A stretch of DNA of 64,000 nt from Clostridiaceae bacterium (GCA_910575795.1 CAJTGE010000012.1:62001-126000), one strand, 5' to 3'; counted from the stretch's first letter, positions 8,062 to 17,213 are shown. Notes: a model not told the origin generated them from the sequence alone. Numbers and translations are program-made.

Positions 8062-9201
8062 TCACTCTCCCTCAAATATGGCGTCATACTCATACGAAAA
8101 ATAGAATTCCTCTATGCTCTCCAGATATGCCTCATAATTCTCCGCCGTAATCCTGTGTTCCCCCTCATGCATCCACTCCAGTATCATCGCGTTCACTGCC
8201 TCGCTGTAATGCGCCATATCCTTATAGTTATTCAGATCGCACACCAGTTCAAAACAGTCGCTGAACGAATACAGCTCAATATTCTCCTGCCCAGCCAGCG
8301 CCTTTATCACCTCCCGCTCGGCCTCAATATGCTGCCCCAGCGTCCCGCTCTGCTTCAGTGAATCCCAGTACACGATGCTGTAGGGCGAAAAAAACACCAG
8401 GAACGTCGTATCCGGGCATTCCCTTGCCAGAGACAGCACATTCTGTTCCAGAGAGCCCCGGATGCGCTCCTTAAGCTCCATCGAAAGACCTTCCTGTTCC
8501 GCGCTTTCGCCGGGCCTCGTATAGCCCTTTAAAACCGGCTCCTTCCCAAAGGTATACGATGCGTTCCAGTTGGAATATGCATCAAAATCCGTGGTCGTTC
8601 CCCCGTCCTTCGTATACTTTAACACGCCCAGCGTATTGTCAAACAGCACGGACTTGTTCAGCACATATTTGACATCATTCCAGGGAATGTCGTCATACAG
8701 ATACCAGGGGTAAAAATCATGTTCATAACGCATACTGTCTTTATCACTTAAAAGCATCGAATAATCCAGGCACCGCACCACATACTTCACGCGCTTTTCC
8801 TTTCGCAGAACCCGCGCAAGGCTGTCGTTGATCTCCTTATACGAGCCCCCGGAAAAAGGCGTCTTTACGGTTTTCACGCCCCACAGCCGCTCAAAATCCG
8901 AAGCCTTAAAATTCTCCGTCATGGAGGTCCCTGTGATCACCGCCTCATAGTCAAAATGGCGCAGAATCCCGTCGTTCATATATCTCTGGTTGTGAATCGG
9001 ATACGCCAGCCCGGCCTGCGGTTTGTGGTAATGAAAAAACGGATCCACCCAGGCCGTAAGTCCCGCCAGGCCGCACAGAGCCGCTGCCATTGCCAGAAAT
9101 GTGCACGCAAACCAGCGCTTCTCCCGGCCCGTCCCCTGTTCTTTGCCAGCCGCGCCCGCTGGCCGCCCCATTCTCCCATCCTCTGTTCTTTCATCCGCCA
9201 T
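8062..9201 (-). CDS. AlgJ/SGNH-like membrane-anchored protein, partner of the MBOAT acyltransferase
   Basis: The start at 9201 is preferred over an in-frame ATG at 9294 because GGGGGA precedes it and it excludes an intergenic repeat. The resulting 379-residue protein has a basic N-terminus and one membrane helix (about 31-50), with the remainder predicted outside. VITGTSMTENF near residue 85 looks like the serine block of SGNH hydrolase folds (AlgJ, DltD, DHHW families), and DMAHYSEAVN near residue 328 could supply the Asp-His pair. It lies just downstream of an MBOAT gene, a pairing known from alginate, cellulose and teichoic acid acylation. I infer that it helps transfer an acyl group onto a surface polymer; the substrate is unknown. 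Confidence 0.65.
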   Translation of the reverse strand: MADERTEDGRMGRPAGAAGKEQGTGREKRWFACTFLAMAAALCGLAGLTAWVDPFFHYHKPQAGLAYPIHNQRYMNDGILRHFDYEAVITGTSMTENFKASDFERLWGVKTVKTPFSGGSYKEINDSLARVLRKEKRVKYVVRCLDYSMLLSDKDSMRYEHDFYPWYLYDDIPWNDVKYVLNKSVLFDNTLGVLKYTKDGGTTTDFDAYSNWNASYTFGKEPVLKGYTRPGESAEQEGLSMELKERIRGSLEQNVLSLARECPDTTFLVFFSPYSIVYWDSLKQSGTLGQHIEAEREVIKALAGQENIELYSFSDCFELVCDLNNYKDMAHYSEAVNAMILEWMHEGEHRITAENYEAYLESIEEFYFSYEYDAIFEGE

Positions 9202-9224
9202 CGTCCATTTCCCCCTTAAATATT

Positions 9225-9376
9225 GTAACAGTTCAAGTTCAGGGCATCTTCTTGTCCGTCTGTTCCGGACAAGAAGCATCGGATGTCCATCCAATGTGGA
9301 ATCTGGAGGAAATTTTGGATTTTAAGCAAGCTTAACGCCAAAATTTCCTCCAGATTCCCCGCCGTCTGAACGGTTA
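9225..9376. repeat. Palindromic repeat family 2, copy A, with two internal stem-loops
   Basis: The ends GTAACAGTTCA (9225) and TGAACGGTTA (to 9376) are imperfectly inverted. Inside are an 11-bp stem (CTTCTTGTCCG/CGGACAAGAAG, about 9248-9276) and a perfect 21-bp stem (9298-9318 with 9338-9358) with a further TTAAG/CTTAA hairpin in its loop. The middle part matches the element at 41783-41870 read in reverse (CCGGACAAGAAGC, ATCCAATG, GGAATCTG). The element abuts the MBOAT stop codon. Confidence 0.7.
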
Positions 9377-10843
9377 TTAAAAATTAAAATACAGAAACGT
9401 GCTGACCCCGGACAGGGAAAAGATGCCCCACACCATCAAAAGCGCTGTCAGCGCGCCCTCCGAAAACCGTGCCGAGAACCGCTCCATCCTCTCATAGCTG
9501 TTTCGTTTCCCCAGCAGCACAACCAGGGCAAGCGCAAAGCAGCCTGCCATCCATACCTGCGGAAAATCCCGGTAAAGCCTGTCAAGGCCCAGCTTCCCGG
9601 CCAGATAAAGGATCTCCTTAAGCTGAAACGCCTGGATGATATTCGCATCAATCGCGCCCATATTCAGGCATACCGCCCTCTTTAAAATCACCAGCGCCTG
9701 CAGAATCGAATCCGCGCGGAAAAACACCCACATGATATTCACAAAGGAAAACGTAACCAGCCAGTTAAGCGCCGGGTGCAGACCCTTAAAAAAGTCCGCA
9801 AACACCTTTGCCGCCACACAGAACGCGCCATGCACGCCGCCCCAGAGGACAAACGTCCAGTTTGCGCCGTGCCACAGCCCGCTGGTCAGAAACACAATCA
9901 TGGTATTGAGGCACATCCTGGCTGTCCCCTTCCGGTTCCCTCCCAGGGGAATATACACATATCGGGTAAAAAAACGCGTCAGCGTCATATGCCACCGCTC
10001 CCAGAATTCCGTGATCGTAAGCGCCTTGTACGGCGAATGAAAATTCACCGGCAGATCGATATTTAAAAGTTTCCCGATCCCGATCGCCATATCACAGTAC
10101 CCGCTGAAATCGAAATAAATCTGAATCGTATACGAAAGGATCGTCAGCCAGGCATTCGGCGCGTTCAGCTCCAGATAATGCGCAAAGCCCCAGTTCGCCG
10201 CATTGCCGAACATATCGGCAACCAGAACCTTCTTCGCCAGCCCCATGGAAAAGATAAAAAGCCCCTGCGACAGATTCCGCCAGTCCATGCGCCTCTTTTC
10301 CATATCCGAAAACTGAGGAACCAGCTCGTCATGCGTCACGATCGGCCCTGCGATGAGCTGCGGAAAAAAGCTCACAAACAGCGCATACCGCAAAAAACTG
10401 TAATCCGGTATCTCCCCCCGGTAGGCGTCAATCACAAACGAAAGCTGCTGAAACGTAAAAAAACTGATCCCCAGAGGCAGCAAAAGCCCTTTCAAAGCCA
10501 TATCCGTCCGAAACAGCGCATTCACATTCTCCACAAAAAAATCGTAATATTTAAAATAAAACAAAACGCCCAGATTACACGCGATCCCCAGCAGCAAAAT
10601 CCCCTTTCTGCGCGCGCCCACTCCCCCGCACACGCCAAACAGCCGGTAGATCCCATAATTAAACACGATACTGAACAGCATAATGGGCAGATAAGAAACA
10701 TTGAAATACGCATAGAACCACAAAGACATCCCCAAAAGAAACACTTCCGCCAGCCCGTACCGCTTAAGGCGGTTCAGCAAGAAATAACCTGCCGCTGTAA
10801 CGGGCAGGAAAAATAAGACAAACAGATAGGAATTAAACAGCAT
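9377..10843 (-). CDS. MBOAT family O-acyltransferase (DltB/AlgI-like)
   Basis: The 488-residue polytopic membrane protein has at least nine hydrophobic segments from the N-terminus onward. The hallmark SGLWHGANWTFVLWGGVHG carries the invariant catalytic histidine near residue 324, and FWERWHMTLTRFF with the preceding DFSGYCDMAIGIG are the other conserved MBOAT blocks. Such enzymes move acetyl or alanyl groups across the membrane onto surface polymers together with an SGNH partner, here the gene at 8062-9201. The absence of dltA and dltC argues against a D-alanylation role and suggests polysaccharide O-acetylation. The product itself is clear; the substrate is inferred. Confidence 0.88.
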   Translation of the reverse strand: MLFNSYLFVLFFLPVTAAGYFLLNRLKRYGLAEVFLLGMSLWFYAYFNVSYLPIMLFSIVFNYGIYRLFGVCGGVGARRKGILLLGIACNLGVLFYFKYYDFFVENVNALFRTDMALKGLLLPLGISFFTFQQLSFVIDAYRGEIPDYSFLRYALFVSFFPQLIAGPIVTHDELVPQFSDMEKRRMDWRNLSQGLFIFSMGLAKKVLVADMFGNAANWGFAHYLELNAPNAWLTILSYTIQIYFDFSGYCDMAIGIGKLLNIDLPVNFHSPYKALTITEFWERWHMTLTRFFTRYVYIPLGGNRKGTARMCLNTMIVFLTSGLWHGANWTFVLWGGVHGAFCVAAKVFADFFKGLHPALNWLVTFSFVNIMWVFFRADSILQALVILKRAVCLNMGAIDANIIQAFQLKEILYLAGKLGLDRLYRDFPQVWMAGCFALALVVLLGKRNSYERMERFSARFSEGALTALLMVWGIFSLSGVSTFLYFNF

Positions 10844-10898
10844 CTTTCGTTTTCTCCTTCAGCCTTTCTACAGCGGACCGGTAAAAACGCCCCGCCGT

Positions 10899-11107
10899 GG
10901 ATTTCGTAGAATAACTAATTCTACGAAATCCGGCTGATGAAAACTTGCGCTATTTTCTGATATATTATTTTTTATTTCCTATTTAAATGATAAAAATGGA
11001 TTATATTTTGTAAAAACCTCACAATTTCGACAGCCATTTTCCTTGAAATCCCCCATAAACCGTAGTATAATAGATAGAAATTTCTTAGAATTAGTTATTC
11101 TACGAAC
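10899..11107. repeat. Pair of palindromes facing each other across an AT-rich gap
   Basis: A perfect 14-bp palindrome with a 5-base loop lies at 10899-10931 (GGATTTCGTAGAAT/ATTCTACGAAATCC). A partial copy of the same motif in opposite orientation lies at about 11080-11107 (TTAGAATTAGTTATTCTACG). Between them are about 150 AT-rich bases with no gene, ending in a promoter (11043-11071). The arrangement fits a small inverted-repeat element or paired regulatory hairpins. Nothing else is recognised in the 10844-11310 gap apart from the two promoters. Confidence 0.5.
11043..11071 (+). promoter_or_regulatory. Strong promoter-like sequence in the 10.9-11.3 kb gap
   Basis: TTGAAA (11043-11048) and TATAAT (11066-11071) are exactly 17 bases apart. 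Transcription would begin just before the palindrome near 11080 and run towards the gene at 11311. Confidence 0.6.
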
Positions 11108-11209
11108 ATGGAAGCAGCCGTCTGCCGCGGCGTGACATGGCCAGGCAATCCATTCTTAACAGTTCCTTATTCCCCGCCCCGCAGTAAAATGTATTCCCGG
11201 TTACCGCTA

Positions 11210-11238
11210 ATGACAAACCGCCGCTCCCGTGCTATAAT
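11210..11238 (+). promoter_or_regulatory. Second promoter-like sequence, closest to the 11311 gene
   Basis: ATGACA (11210-11215) and TATAAT (11233-11238) are 17 bases apart, about 73 bases upstream of the start codon at 11311. Confidence 0.6.
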
Positions 11239-11310
11239 ACATCTAGGCCGCCGTTTTCCGCACCGCGGCCGTTTCTGCAAAACACCGAAAGAAAAAGGAA
11301 TGGTAGCATC

Positions 11311-12030
11311 ATGAAGAAAAAACTTGCAAAAGCCCTGGAATTCATCGCTGTTGTCGCTGCGCTCGTATGCGGCGTCCTTGTCGGCAGGAACATCGGCGTC
11401 GAGTCCATCCTCCGGGGCAAGGAAGAGCCGGTTACCTTAGCCATGACCGAGGGCGGCCTGCCGGAGGATTACATCGGCATGCCCGCCGCTGACGACATCC
11501 CCCGGATTGAGGACGCCGCCTCCTGGGAGGATACCTGGCAGACGAGCTATGTAACCATTGAGCCTGAAGCGATCATCGGCACGGGGATCGGCCCCCGCCA
11601 CCCGTGGGTTGACCCCTACATCAGACGCCGCCGGGGCGGCCAGAAAAAACGTCCGGAGGTCACGCGCACAGCCCTGGATATTCTCGACGAATACGGTGAA
11701 TATTTCCTGCTGAAGCTCCCGGATCAGTCCTATATCCTGGCGCAGATACCGGTTGACGACGCCAAAAAGCTCAAAGCCGGAAAGGATCTCACGCTGCCCA
11801 TCGGCCGCAAAACCGCGGCGCACCGCCAGGTCCTCGCCAATATCTCAGACCTCTGCAGGGAGTATAACGTAAATACCGAAGGCGTATTCTATTGTATCAA
11901 TGATAAATGGAACGAAAGCCATAATTTTATGGTTCTTCTGATACGCATCGGCGTCGTGTTCCTGATCACGATTGCGCTGGGGACGATCCTGATTGTGATC
12001 GTAGATAAGATTCTCAAAGTGGATGACTGA
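11311..12030 (+). CDS. Unknown protein with N- and C-terminal membrane helices
   Basis: I do not recognise this 239-residue protein. It has an N-terminal helix (about residues 8-24), a hydrophilic middle of about 170 residues and a C-terminal helix (about 210-233) followed by a short charged tail. The middle is likely outside the membrane and contains a proline/arginine-rich stretch near residues 95-112 (RHPWVDPYIRRRR). Conserved-looking blocks such as GEYFLLKLPDQSYILAQIP suggest a small beta-rich domain. An AAGGA lies about 12 bases before the ATG and two promoter-like sites precede it. It converges on the VOC gene across a palindromic repeat. Confidence 0.6.
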   Translation: MKKKLAKALEFIAVVAALVCGVLVGRNIGVESILRGKEEPVTLAMTEGGLPEDYIGMPAADDIPRIEDAASWEDTWQTSYVTIEPEAIIGTGIGPRHPWVDPYIRRRRGGQKKRPEVTRTALDILDEYGEYFLLKLPDQSYILAQIPVDDAKKLKAGKDLTLPIGRKTAAHRQVLANISDLCREYNVNTEGVFYCINDKWNESHNFMVLLIRIGVVFLITIALGTILIVIVDKILKVDD

Positions 12031-12039
12031 GCGCTTTCC

Positions 12040-12104
12040 GATACGATGTACTCTCGGAGTCCAGCCGCGCCTGTTTTTGCGGCTGATTTTCCAAGAGTAC
12101 ATTA
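12040..12104 (+). repeat. Palindromic repeat family 1, copy B
   Basis: ATGTACTCTCGG (12046-12057) and CCAAGAGTACAT (12091-12102) are inverted with one mismatch and enclose CAGCCGC/GCGGCTG. It lies between the convergent genes at 11311-12030 and 12142-12537, where it could act as a two-way terminator. Confidence 0.65.
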
Positions 12105-12141
12105 CTTAGATACGCGGCTGGCGCGAAACAGGCCCCTGTTC

Positions 12142-12537
12142 TCAGCCTCCTTTTACGAACGAGCCGATCTCAACCAGATTTCCCTCCGGATCCGCTACAT
12201 AGCAGGTTCTCTGTCCCCACGGCTCTGTCACAGGCTCCAGAACGGGCTTCGCCCCGGCGGCCGTGACCGCTGCAAACGCCTTGTCCACCTCCGCATAGCA
12301 GGGAACGCTCAGCGCTATCTCATAATGGCCGTTGATCCCCTCCGCATAGGAAAAGGAGGCGCCTGTCATGGTTTCCAAATCCTTTCTCCGGTACAGCATA
12401 AACAGGGTGCCGTCCTTTTCGAGAAGCACATTCATCGCGTCCTCGCTCTCTTTGATATCAAAGCCCAGCACGTCCCTGTAAAACCGAACCATCACCGCCA
12501 TATCCTTAACCAGGATCCCAAAACCGTCTAACTTCAT
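12142..12537 (-). CDS. VOC (glyoxalase/bleomycin-resistance) superfamily protein
   Basis: The 131-residue protein has the paired beta-alpha-beta-beta-beta modules of the vicinal oxygen chelate fold. It opens with FGILVKDMAVMVRFYRDVLGF and ends with CYVADPEGNLVEIGSF, both typical of the glyoxalase-like Pfam family PF00903. Length is that of a single two-module chain. Metal ligands are not secure: the expected N-terminal histidine position is not obvious, while the late glutamate in NLVEIG is present. Substrate is unknown, and many relatives are uncharacterised. GGAGG precedes the ATG. Confidence 0.82.
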   Translation of the reverse strand: MKLDGFGILVKDMAVMVRFYRDVLGFDIKESEDAMNVLLEKDGTLFMLYRRKDLETMTGASFSYAEGINGHYEIALSVPCYAEVDKAFAAVTAAGAKPVLEPVTEPWGQRTCYVADPEGNLVEIGSFVKGG

Positions 12538-12560
12538 CTTTTTTCCTCCAATCAGGCGCT

Positions 12561-12613
12561 GTGTACTCCCAAAGCCTCATCACGCCTGATCTTGCGAGAT
12601 TCCGGGAATACAT
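12561..12613 (+). repeat. Palindromic repeat family 1, copy C
   Basis: It shares GTGTACTCCC, ACGCCTGAT, TTGCGAGATT and AATACATT with copies B and D in the same orientation. It lies just upstream of the VOC gene. Confidence 0.55.
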
Positions 12614-12686
12614 TATTTTCCGTCCCGCTTTCGCGCATATGAAGCAGCGGCGAAAGCGCATCCGTAAGCTTCATGGATAAATATAG

Positions 12687-12718
12687 CATATAAAACATGA
12701 CGTCTGTATGTCATGTTT
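12687..12718 (-). terminator. Probable terminator of the TfoX-C gene
   Basis: AAACATGAC (12693-12701) and GTCATGTTT (12710-12718) form a 9-bp stem, followed on the minus strand by TTTTATATG. It lies about 55 bases past the stop at 12773. Confidence 0.5.
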
Positions 12719-12772
12719 ATGGTAACGAATTGTACAAAAATAACTCTACAGTTCCCAAAGTCTGAGAATCCG

Positions 12773-13030
12773 CTATTTTTTATGCCACGTATAAAATTCC
12801 TTCAAATCCGCTTTTACATCCTCCGGAAGCTCCGCCTTTTTCACCCCGCGGAGCGCGCCCTCCAGCGCCATTAGCCTGTGAATGCAGGCCGATTCGTCTA
12901 TCTCCTGAATCTTCAGCCATGCCTGCTTCGCGCCGGCTGATCGCAGCTCCGCCTCCGTAACAATCCCCACCAGGGCAAGCTGCCCTTCCACCGTTTTCCC
13001 AATATTCGGCAGCTTCGACAATTCCCCCAT
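12773..13030 (-). CDS. TfoX C-terminal domain protein (helix-hairpin-helix)
   Basis: This 85-residue protein matches the stand-alone TfoX C-terminal domain (PF04994). It has the helix-hairpin-helix-like block LSKLPNIGKTVEGQLALVGI at residues 4-23, followed by a helical region with the family-typical IHRLMALEGALRGV. In Proteobacteria TfoX controls competence, but the isolated C-domain in Firmicutes has no known role, so a DNA-related function is only a suggestion. The start is well supported by AAAGGAGG 6-10 bases upstream. It lies downstream of the ACT-domain gene in the same direction. Confidence 0.8.
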   Translation of the reverse strand: MGELSKLPNIGKTVEGQLALVGIVTEAELRSAGAKQAWLKIQEIDESACIHRLMALEGALRGVKKAELPEDVKADLKEFYTWHKK

Positions 13031-13043
13031 CCTTCTTCCTCCT

Positions 13044-13151
13044 TTATCTGAATCTCATGATACCAGGGTCAAAAGGTCTGATTTCATTACCAAAATCACC
13101 GGCCTCGCACAGCACAACCCTGCTGCCCGCCGCGCCGCTTCCGTCCAGCAT
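13044..13151 (-). other. Tentative 35-codon open frame, possibly a gene remnant
   Basis: Between the ACT-domain gene and the TfoX-C gene the minus strand reads MLDGSGAAGSRVVLCEAGD and onward to a stop just before the TfoX-C ribosome site. The composition looks protein-like, but there is no ribosome site and no recognised family. It could be the tail of a decayed gene, or chance. Confidence 0.2.
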
Positions 13152-13158
13152 CACGCAG

Positions 13159-13545
13159 TCAAAATTTCTGTTCAGCAGGCGTTATAATCTGATAGCCCGC
13201 TTTCGCCAACACCTCCAGCGCTTTATGATACGCCTCCTGTTTCGTAAAAATATAATCTGTATTATAAGTCGATACAGCAAATATCCCGATCCCGTTATCT
13301 GCCAGCAGCGTAGAGATCTCAGCCAGAATGCCGATAAGGGAAAAATCCAATATCCCCTGAATCCGAAAGGCCTTCCACCCGTTCTCACATGCAGCCGCAT
13401 TGCCGGGAACCTTATCTGTCCGGCATACTAATGATTTCTCCTCATCTGTCCTGCCAATAAAGCAAAACTCGCTTTCTATATCTGTCTGCGAATAATCGGC
13501 TACTTTACAAACGGAAAAATCGTACTCGATTGTTTTAATCAGCAT
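13159..13545 (-). CDS. ACT-domain protein (CASTOR/ACT_7-like)
   Basis: The 128-residue protein (start at 13545, with GGAGGAG immediately before; an upstream ATG lacks such a site) has two ACT-like halves. The second half carries GILAEISTLLADNGIGIFAVSTYNTDYIFTK-type sequence, typical of the small amino-acid-sensing ACT family related to eukaryotic CASTOR. Such proteins bind amino acids as free-standing sensors, but the ligand here is unknown. It sits about 2 kb downstream of ilvN-ilvC, though a terminator separates them. Confidence 0.75.
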   Translation of the reverse strand: MLIKTIEYDFSVCKVADYSQTDIESEFCFIGRTDEEKSLVCRTDKVPGNAAACENGWKAFRIQGILDFSLIGILAEISTLLADNGIGIFAVSTYNTDYIFTKQEAYHKALEVLAKAGYQIITPAEQKF

Positions 13546-13613
13546 ATCTCCTCCCCGTGCCCGGTAACACATTCCTCGCTGGCTGATGTATGAACAGCAG
13601 CTCTTTCATCAGA

Positions 13614-15380
13614 TCATTCAGGCAGCACAGAGCGCTTCGCCATGAACCGATCCACCGCAAGCGCCGCTCTCCGGATCCCCGTCCACGCATACGGGATCAG
13701 GAGCACAGCATAGCAGACCGTATACTGCCCCTTGGCCTCCCACGCCAGATGGAACAAAAATCCGCCGATAAATATAATCCCCGGAATCAGATTTCCCCAC
13801 CGTATGCGTTTCCATTCCAAAAGAACCCACAGCAGCGCGCCCGCATAGATCAGCGTCTGCAGCCAGTTGACCGTGAGAAGGTACAGCGCATTCAGGACGC
13901 CTCCCTTTTTAAACAGCGACCGTTTCATGTCATGCAGGAGCGCCAGGCCGCCCCCAACCTCCTGGATCCAGAGGCTCTGGAAGGTGGGTTCAGCCCAGAT
14001 CGACGCGGTTTTCCTCACAAAAAAGTCCGCGCAGGCCCCCGGATCGGCCGCCAGGTCTGATATCGTCTCCGCCAGATCCCTTCGCACCGCCTCCTTTGCC
14101 CGCTCCGTATCGCCTCCATTTTCCCAAAATACCCGGACATTGTAGCCATTGTACCATCCCGGTCCCCTTTTTCCCTCCGAGAGCCCCATCTCGGCCCATG
14201 CGGCCATGGGAATCCCTTTGGAGGCCGGAGCGCCTGTCAGCCGTTCCATGCAAAAGCCCAGCCCCTTACTCCCGGCCATATAAACCGCGGCCACGATAAG
14301 CGCCGCGGCAAAGAGCCGCCGCCTCTTTTGAAACACCGCCTCAGCGGCCAGATCGATCACCAGCGCCGCCAGAGCAATCTGATAATTCGATTTCAGGAAA
14401 ACGGCCCCTGTTGCCGCCGCTGCGCCGATCCACAGATCCATCCCCCTCTCCTCGCGGATATAGCGGCCGATCCGGTACAGCGCCAGGCAGGAAAGCCCAA
14501 AGCCAGGCATGGTTCCATAGGTAAATACGACGTAAAAGGAAAATGGAAGATACAAAATCAGGCAGAGAAAAAGCCCTCCTGCCTGCCCCGGCAAATCCGC
14601 TCGCCGGCGCTCTCCCCCCGAATGCCTGACAAAGGCGGCAAGACACGCCATCCCCAGAATCAGAAAGCCAATGTTAAAAAGCTGCATCGCATACGGTGCG
14701 GCGCCGCGAAATACCGAATAAAACACCGCCATATAAAGGATCAGCCCGTTCTGGAGCGGGTACGTATACGCGTACCCCTGCGCCCCTCCTTCTGAGCCAT
14801 AGCTAAAACGGACTGGGGCCCAGGGCGACCTATCCCCCTCCAAAAGGCAGCGGGCCGATTCCATGCAAAGCCTCGAATCACTCCCCGCCCAGCCCATCAG
14901 CAGAAGCGTCCACACAGCCAGCGCTGCGGCCGCAATCACCGTCAGGCGGGTATAGCGCCCGGTTGCCGCCCGTTTTTCCCGCGCAGAAAGCGCTTTCCCC
15001 GCTTCCCCCACCCTCTTTTGCCTCAAAAACCACAGCAAAAGCGCAAAGGCAGAGACATGGAACAACGGGTGATCCCGGCCGTATTCCACAATCTCCGCCC
15101 CTCCGTAAACTGTGCAGGTAACAAAAGCGCTGAGCCCGGTCAGAAACAACAGGATCCCGCACAAAAACGCCTGCACAAACCGGATACAAAACCGCTCCGG
15201 CAGAGAAACACCGGATATGGCCGGAGACGGCGGCATTTTCGTCTTATCTCCCATCCGCCGTGTTCTGCTCTCCGACCGCTGTGCTCTGTTTTCCGTCCAT
15301 TGTATTCTGCTCTCCATCTGCCACATCCTGTTCTCCATCGGCTGCGTTGTGCTCCCTATCCGCCGCCTTTTGCTATACAT
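13614..15380 (-). CDS. Polytopic membrane protein, GT-C/ArnT-like glycosyltransferase family
   Basis: The protein of up to 588 residues has about ten to twelve hydrophobic segments and a large outside loop before the last helices. The end (LIPGIIFIGGFLFHLAWEAKGQYTVCYAVLL) matches the C-terminal part often seen in Gram-positive GT-C mannosyltransferase-like proteins that use a lipid-linked sugar. A DSRLCMESARCLLEGD block sits where GT-C enzymes keep their first-loop acidic residue. The N-terminus is odd: residues about 11-47 are five degenerate 7-residue repeats encoded by 21-bp tandem repeats, and no good ribosome site precedes the ATG at 15380. The true start may be at one of the methionines within the repeats. 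Confidence 0.65.
   Translation of the reverse strand: MYSKRRRIGSTTQPMENRMWQMESRIQWTENRAQRSESRTRRMGDKTKMPPSPAISGVSLPERFCIRFVQAFLCGILLFLTGLSAFVTCTVYGGAEIVEYGRDHPLFHVSAFALLLWFLRQKRVGEAGKALSAREKRAATGRYTRLTVIAAAALAVWTLLLMGWAGSDSRLCMESARCLLEGDRSPWAPVRFSYGSEGGAQGYAYTYPLQNGLILYMAVFYSVFRGAAPYAMQLFNIGFLILGMACLAAFVRHSGGERRRADLPGQAGGLFLCLILYLPFSFYVVFTYGTMPGFGLSCLALYRIGRYIREERGMDLWIGAAAATGAVFLKSNYQIALAALVIDLAAEAVFQKRRRLFAAALIVAAVYMAGSKGLGFCMERLTGAPASKGIPMAAWAEMGLSEGKRGPGWYNGYNVRVFWENGGDTERAKEAVRRDLAETISDLAADPGACADFFVRKTASIWAEPTFQSLWIQEVGGGLALLHDMKRSLFKKGGVLNALYLLTVNWLQTLIYAGALLWVLLEWKRIRWGNLIPGIIFIGGFLFHLAWEAKGQYTVCYAVLLIPYAWTGIRRAALAVDRFMAKRSVLPE
15256..15360 (-). repeat. Five 21-bp tandem repeats at the start of the membrane protein gene
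   Basis: Units begin at 15256, 15277, 15298, 15319 and 15340 and are degenerate copies of one sequence. On the minus strand they encode MENRMWQ, MESRIQW, TENRAQR and related heptads. Copy number could vary by slippage. Confidence 0.7.
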
Positions 15381-15425
15381 CCGTTGACTCGCTGCATTAA
15401 CCTCCGCGCCCGCTCCTGCGTAACG

Positions 15426-15465
15426 AAAAAAAGGCGGACATGCCTCGCCGGCTCCGCCCTTTTTC
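15426..15465 (-). terminator. Terminator of the ilvN-ilvC operon
   Basis: On the minus strand GGCGGA and TCCGCC flank a 14-base loop, followed by a run of seven T. It lies about 90 bases past the ilvC stop and before the membrane protein gene. Confidence 0.75.
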
Positions 15466-15503
15466 CAGCCTCCTCTAACCGCTGCGCCTCCCGTTTTTCT
15501 CCT

Positions 15504-15546
15504 GATGTGCTCCCGGAGTCCCGCTGCGCCTGATTTTGTGAGATGA
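15504..15546 (+). repeat. Palindromic repeat family 1, copy D
   Basis: It shares GATGTGCTCCCGGAGTCC, TGCGCCTGATTTTGTGAGAT with copies B and C. It lies between the ilvC stop and its terminator. Confidence 0.55.
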
Positions 15547-15553
15547 TTTTTTA

Positions 15554-16657
<1,104 letters not shown>

Positions 16658-17158
16658 TTACGGAAGGTAACGCACATCGTCGCTCCCCCTGGAAAGCCCG
16701 GTAAGGCCCGTCCTCGCCAGCTCCAGAATCTCATAGTCCTCCAACAGGTTAATCATCGCGTCCAGCTTGGACTGATCCCCGGTCAGCATGACGGTGACCG
16801 AATCCTTTCCCACATCCACCACGGAAGCGCGGAAAATCTCCGCAATCGCATTGATCGCCATGCGCTGGCTGGCGTCAGCCCTCACCTTCACCATCATCAG
16901 CTCGCGGTAAACCGAATGCCCTTCCTCCAGCGCCTTGATGTGATGGACATCCTCCAGCTTTCCAAGCTGCTTCTGAATCTGCTCCAAAACCTGATGATCG
17001 CCCAGCGAGACCACGGTCATCCTTGAATATCTCGGATCCGCCGTGACGCCCACGGTCAGGCTTTCAATATTGTACCCGCGGCGGCTGAACAGGCCCGCGA
17101 CGCGGCTTAAAACGCCGGCAGTATTATCTACCAGCAGGGATAAAACAATTCTGCTCAT
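16658..17158 (-). CDS. ilvN: Acetolactate synthase small (regulatory) subunit
   Basis: This 166-residue protein has an N-terminal ACT domain (LSLLVDNTAGVLSRVAGLFSRRGYNI, about residues 5-30) and the C-terminal ALS_ss_C domain. It binds branched-chain amino acids and gives feedback inhibition to the catalytic subunit, which must be encoded elsewhere. The ATG at 17158 is preferred because AGGTGGG lies 7 bases upstream, while the ATGs at 17164 and 17170 are too close to that site. It is the first gene of ilvN-ilvC, behind a promoter with two palindromes. Confidence 0.92.
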   Translation of the reverse strand: MSRIVLSLLVDNTAGVLSRVAGLFSRRGYNIESLTVGVTADPRYSRMTVVSLGDHQVLEQIQKQLGKLEDVHHIKALEEGHSVYRELMMVKVRADASQRMAINAIAEIFRASVVDVGKDSVTVMLTGDQSKLDAMINLLEDYEILELARTGLTGLSRGSDDVRYLP

Positions 17159-17183
17159 GTACATTCCCACCTTGCTGTATCAT

Positions 17184-17206
17184 ATTTATAGTGTTTCACT
17201 ATAAAT
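17184..17206. promoter_or_regulatory. Perfect palindrome just downstream of the ilvN promoter (putative operator)
   Basis: ATTTATAGTG-TTT-CACTATAAAT is a 10+3+10 perfect inverted repeat. It begins 8 bases past the -10 box, covering the expected transcription start, where a bound repressor would block initiation. The cognate regulator is not identified. Confidence 0.6.
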
Positions 17207-17213
17207 TCACTTA

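Noticed and set aside
11108..11314. 68-codon frame ending in an ATGA overlap with the gene at 11311
   Set aside because: A consensus promoter (11210-11238) lies inside it, and it lacks a ribosome site and recognisable sequence.
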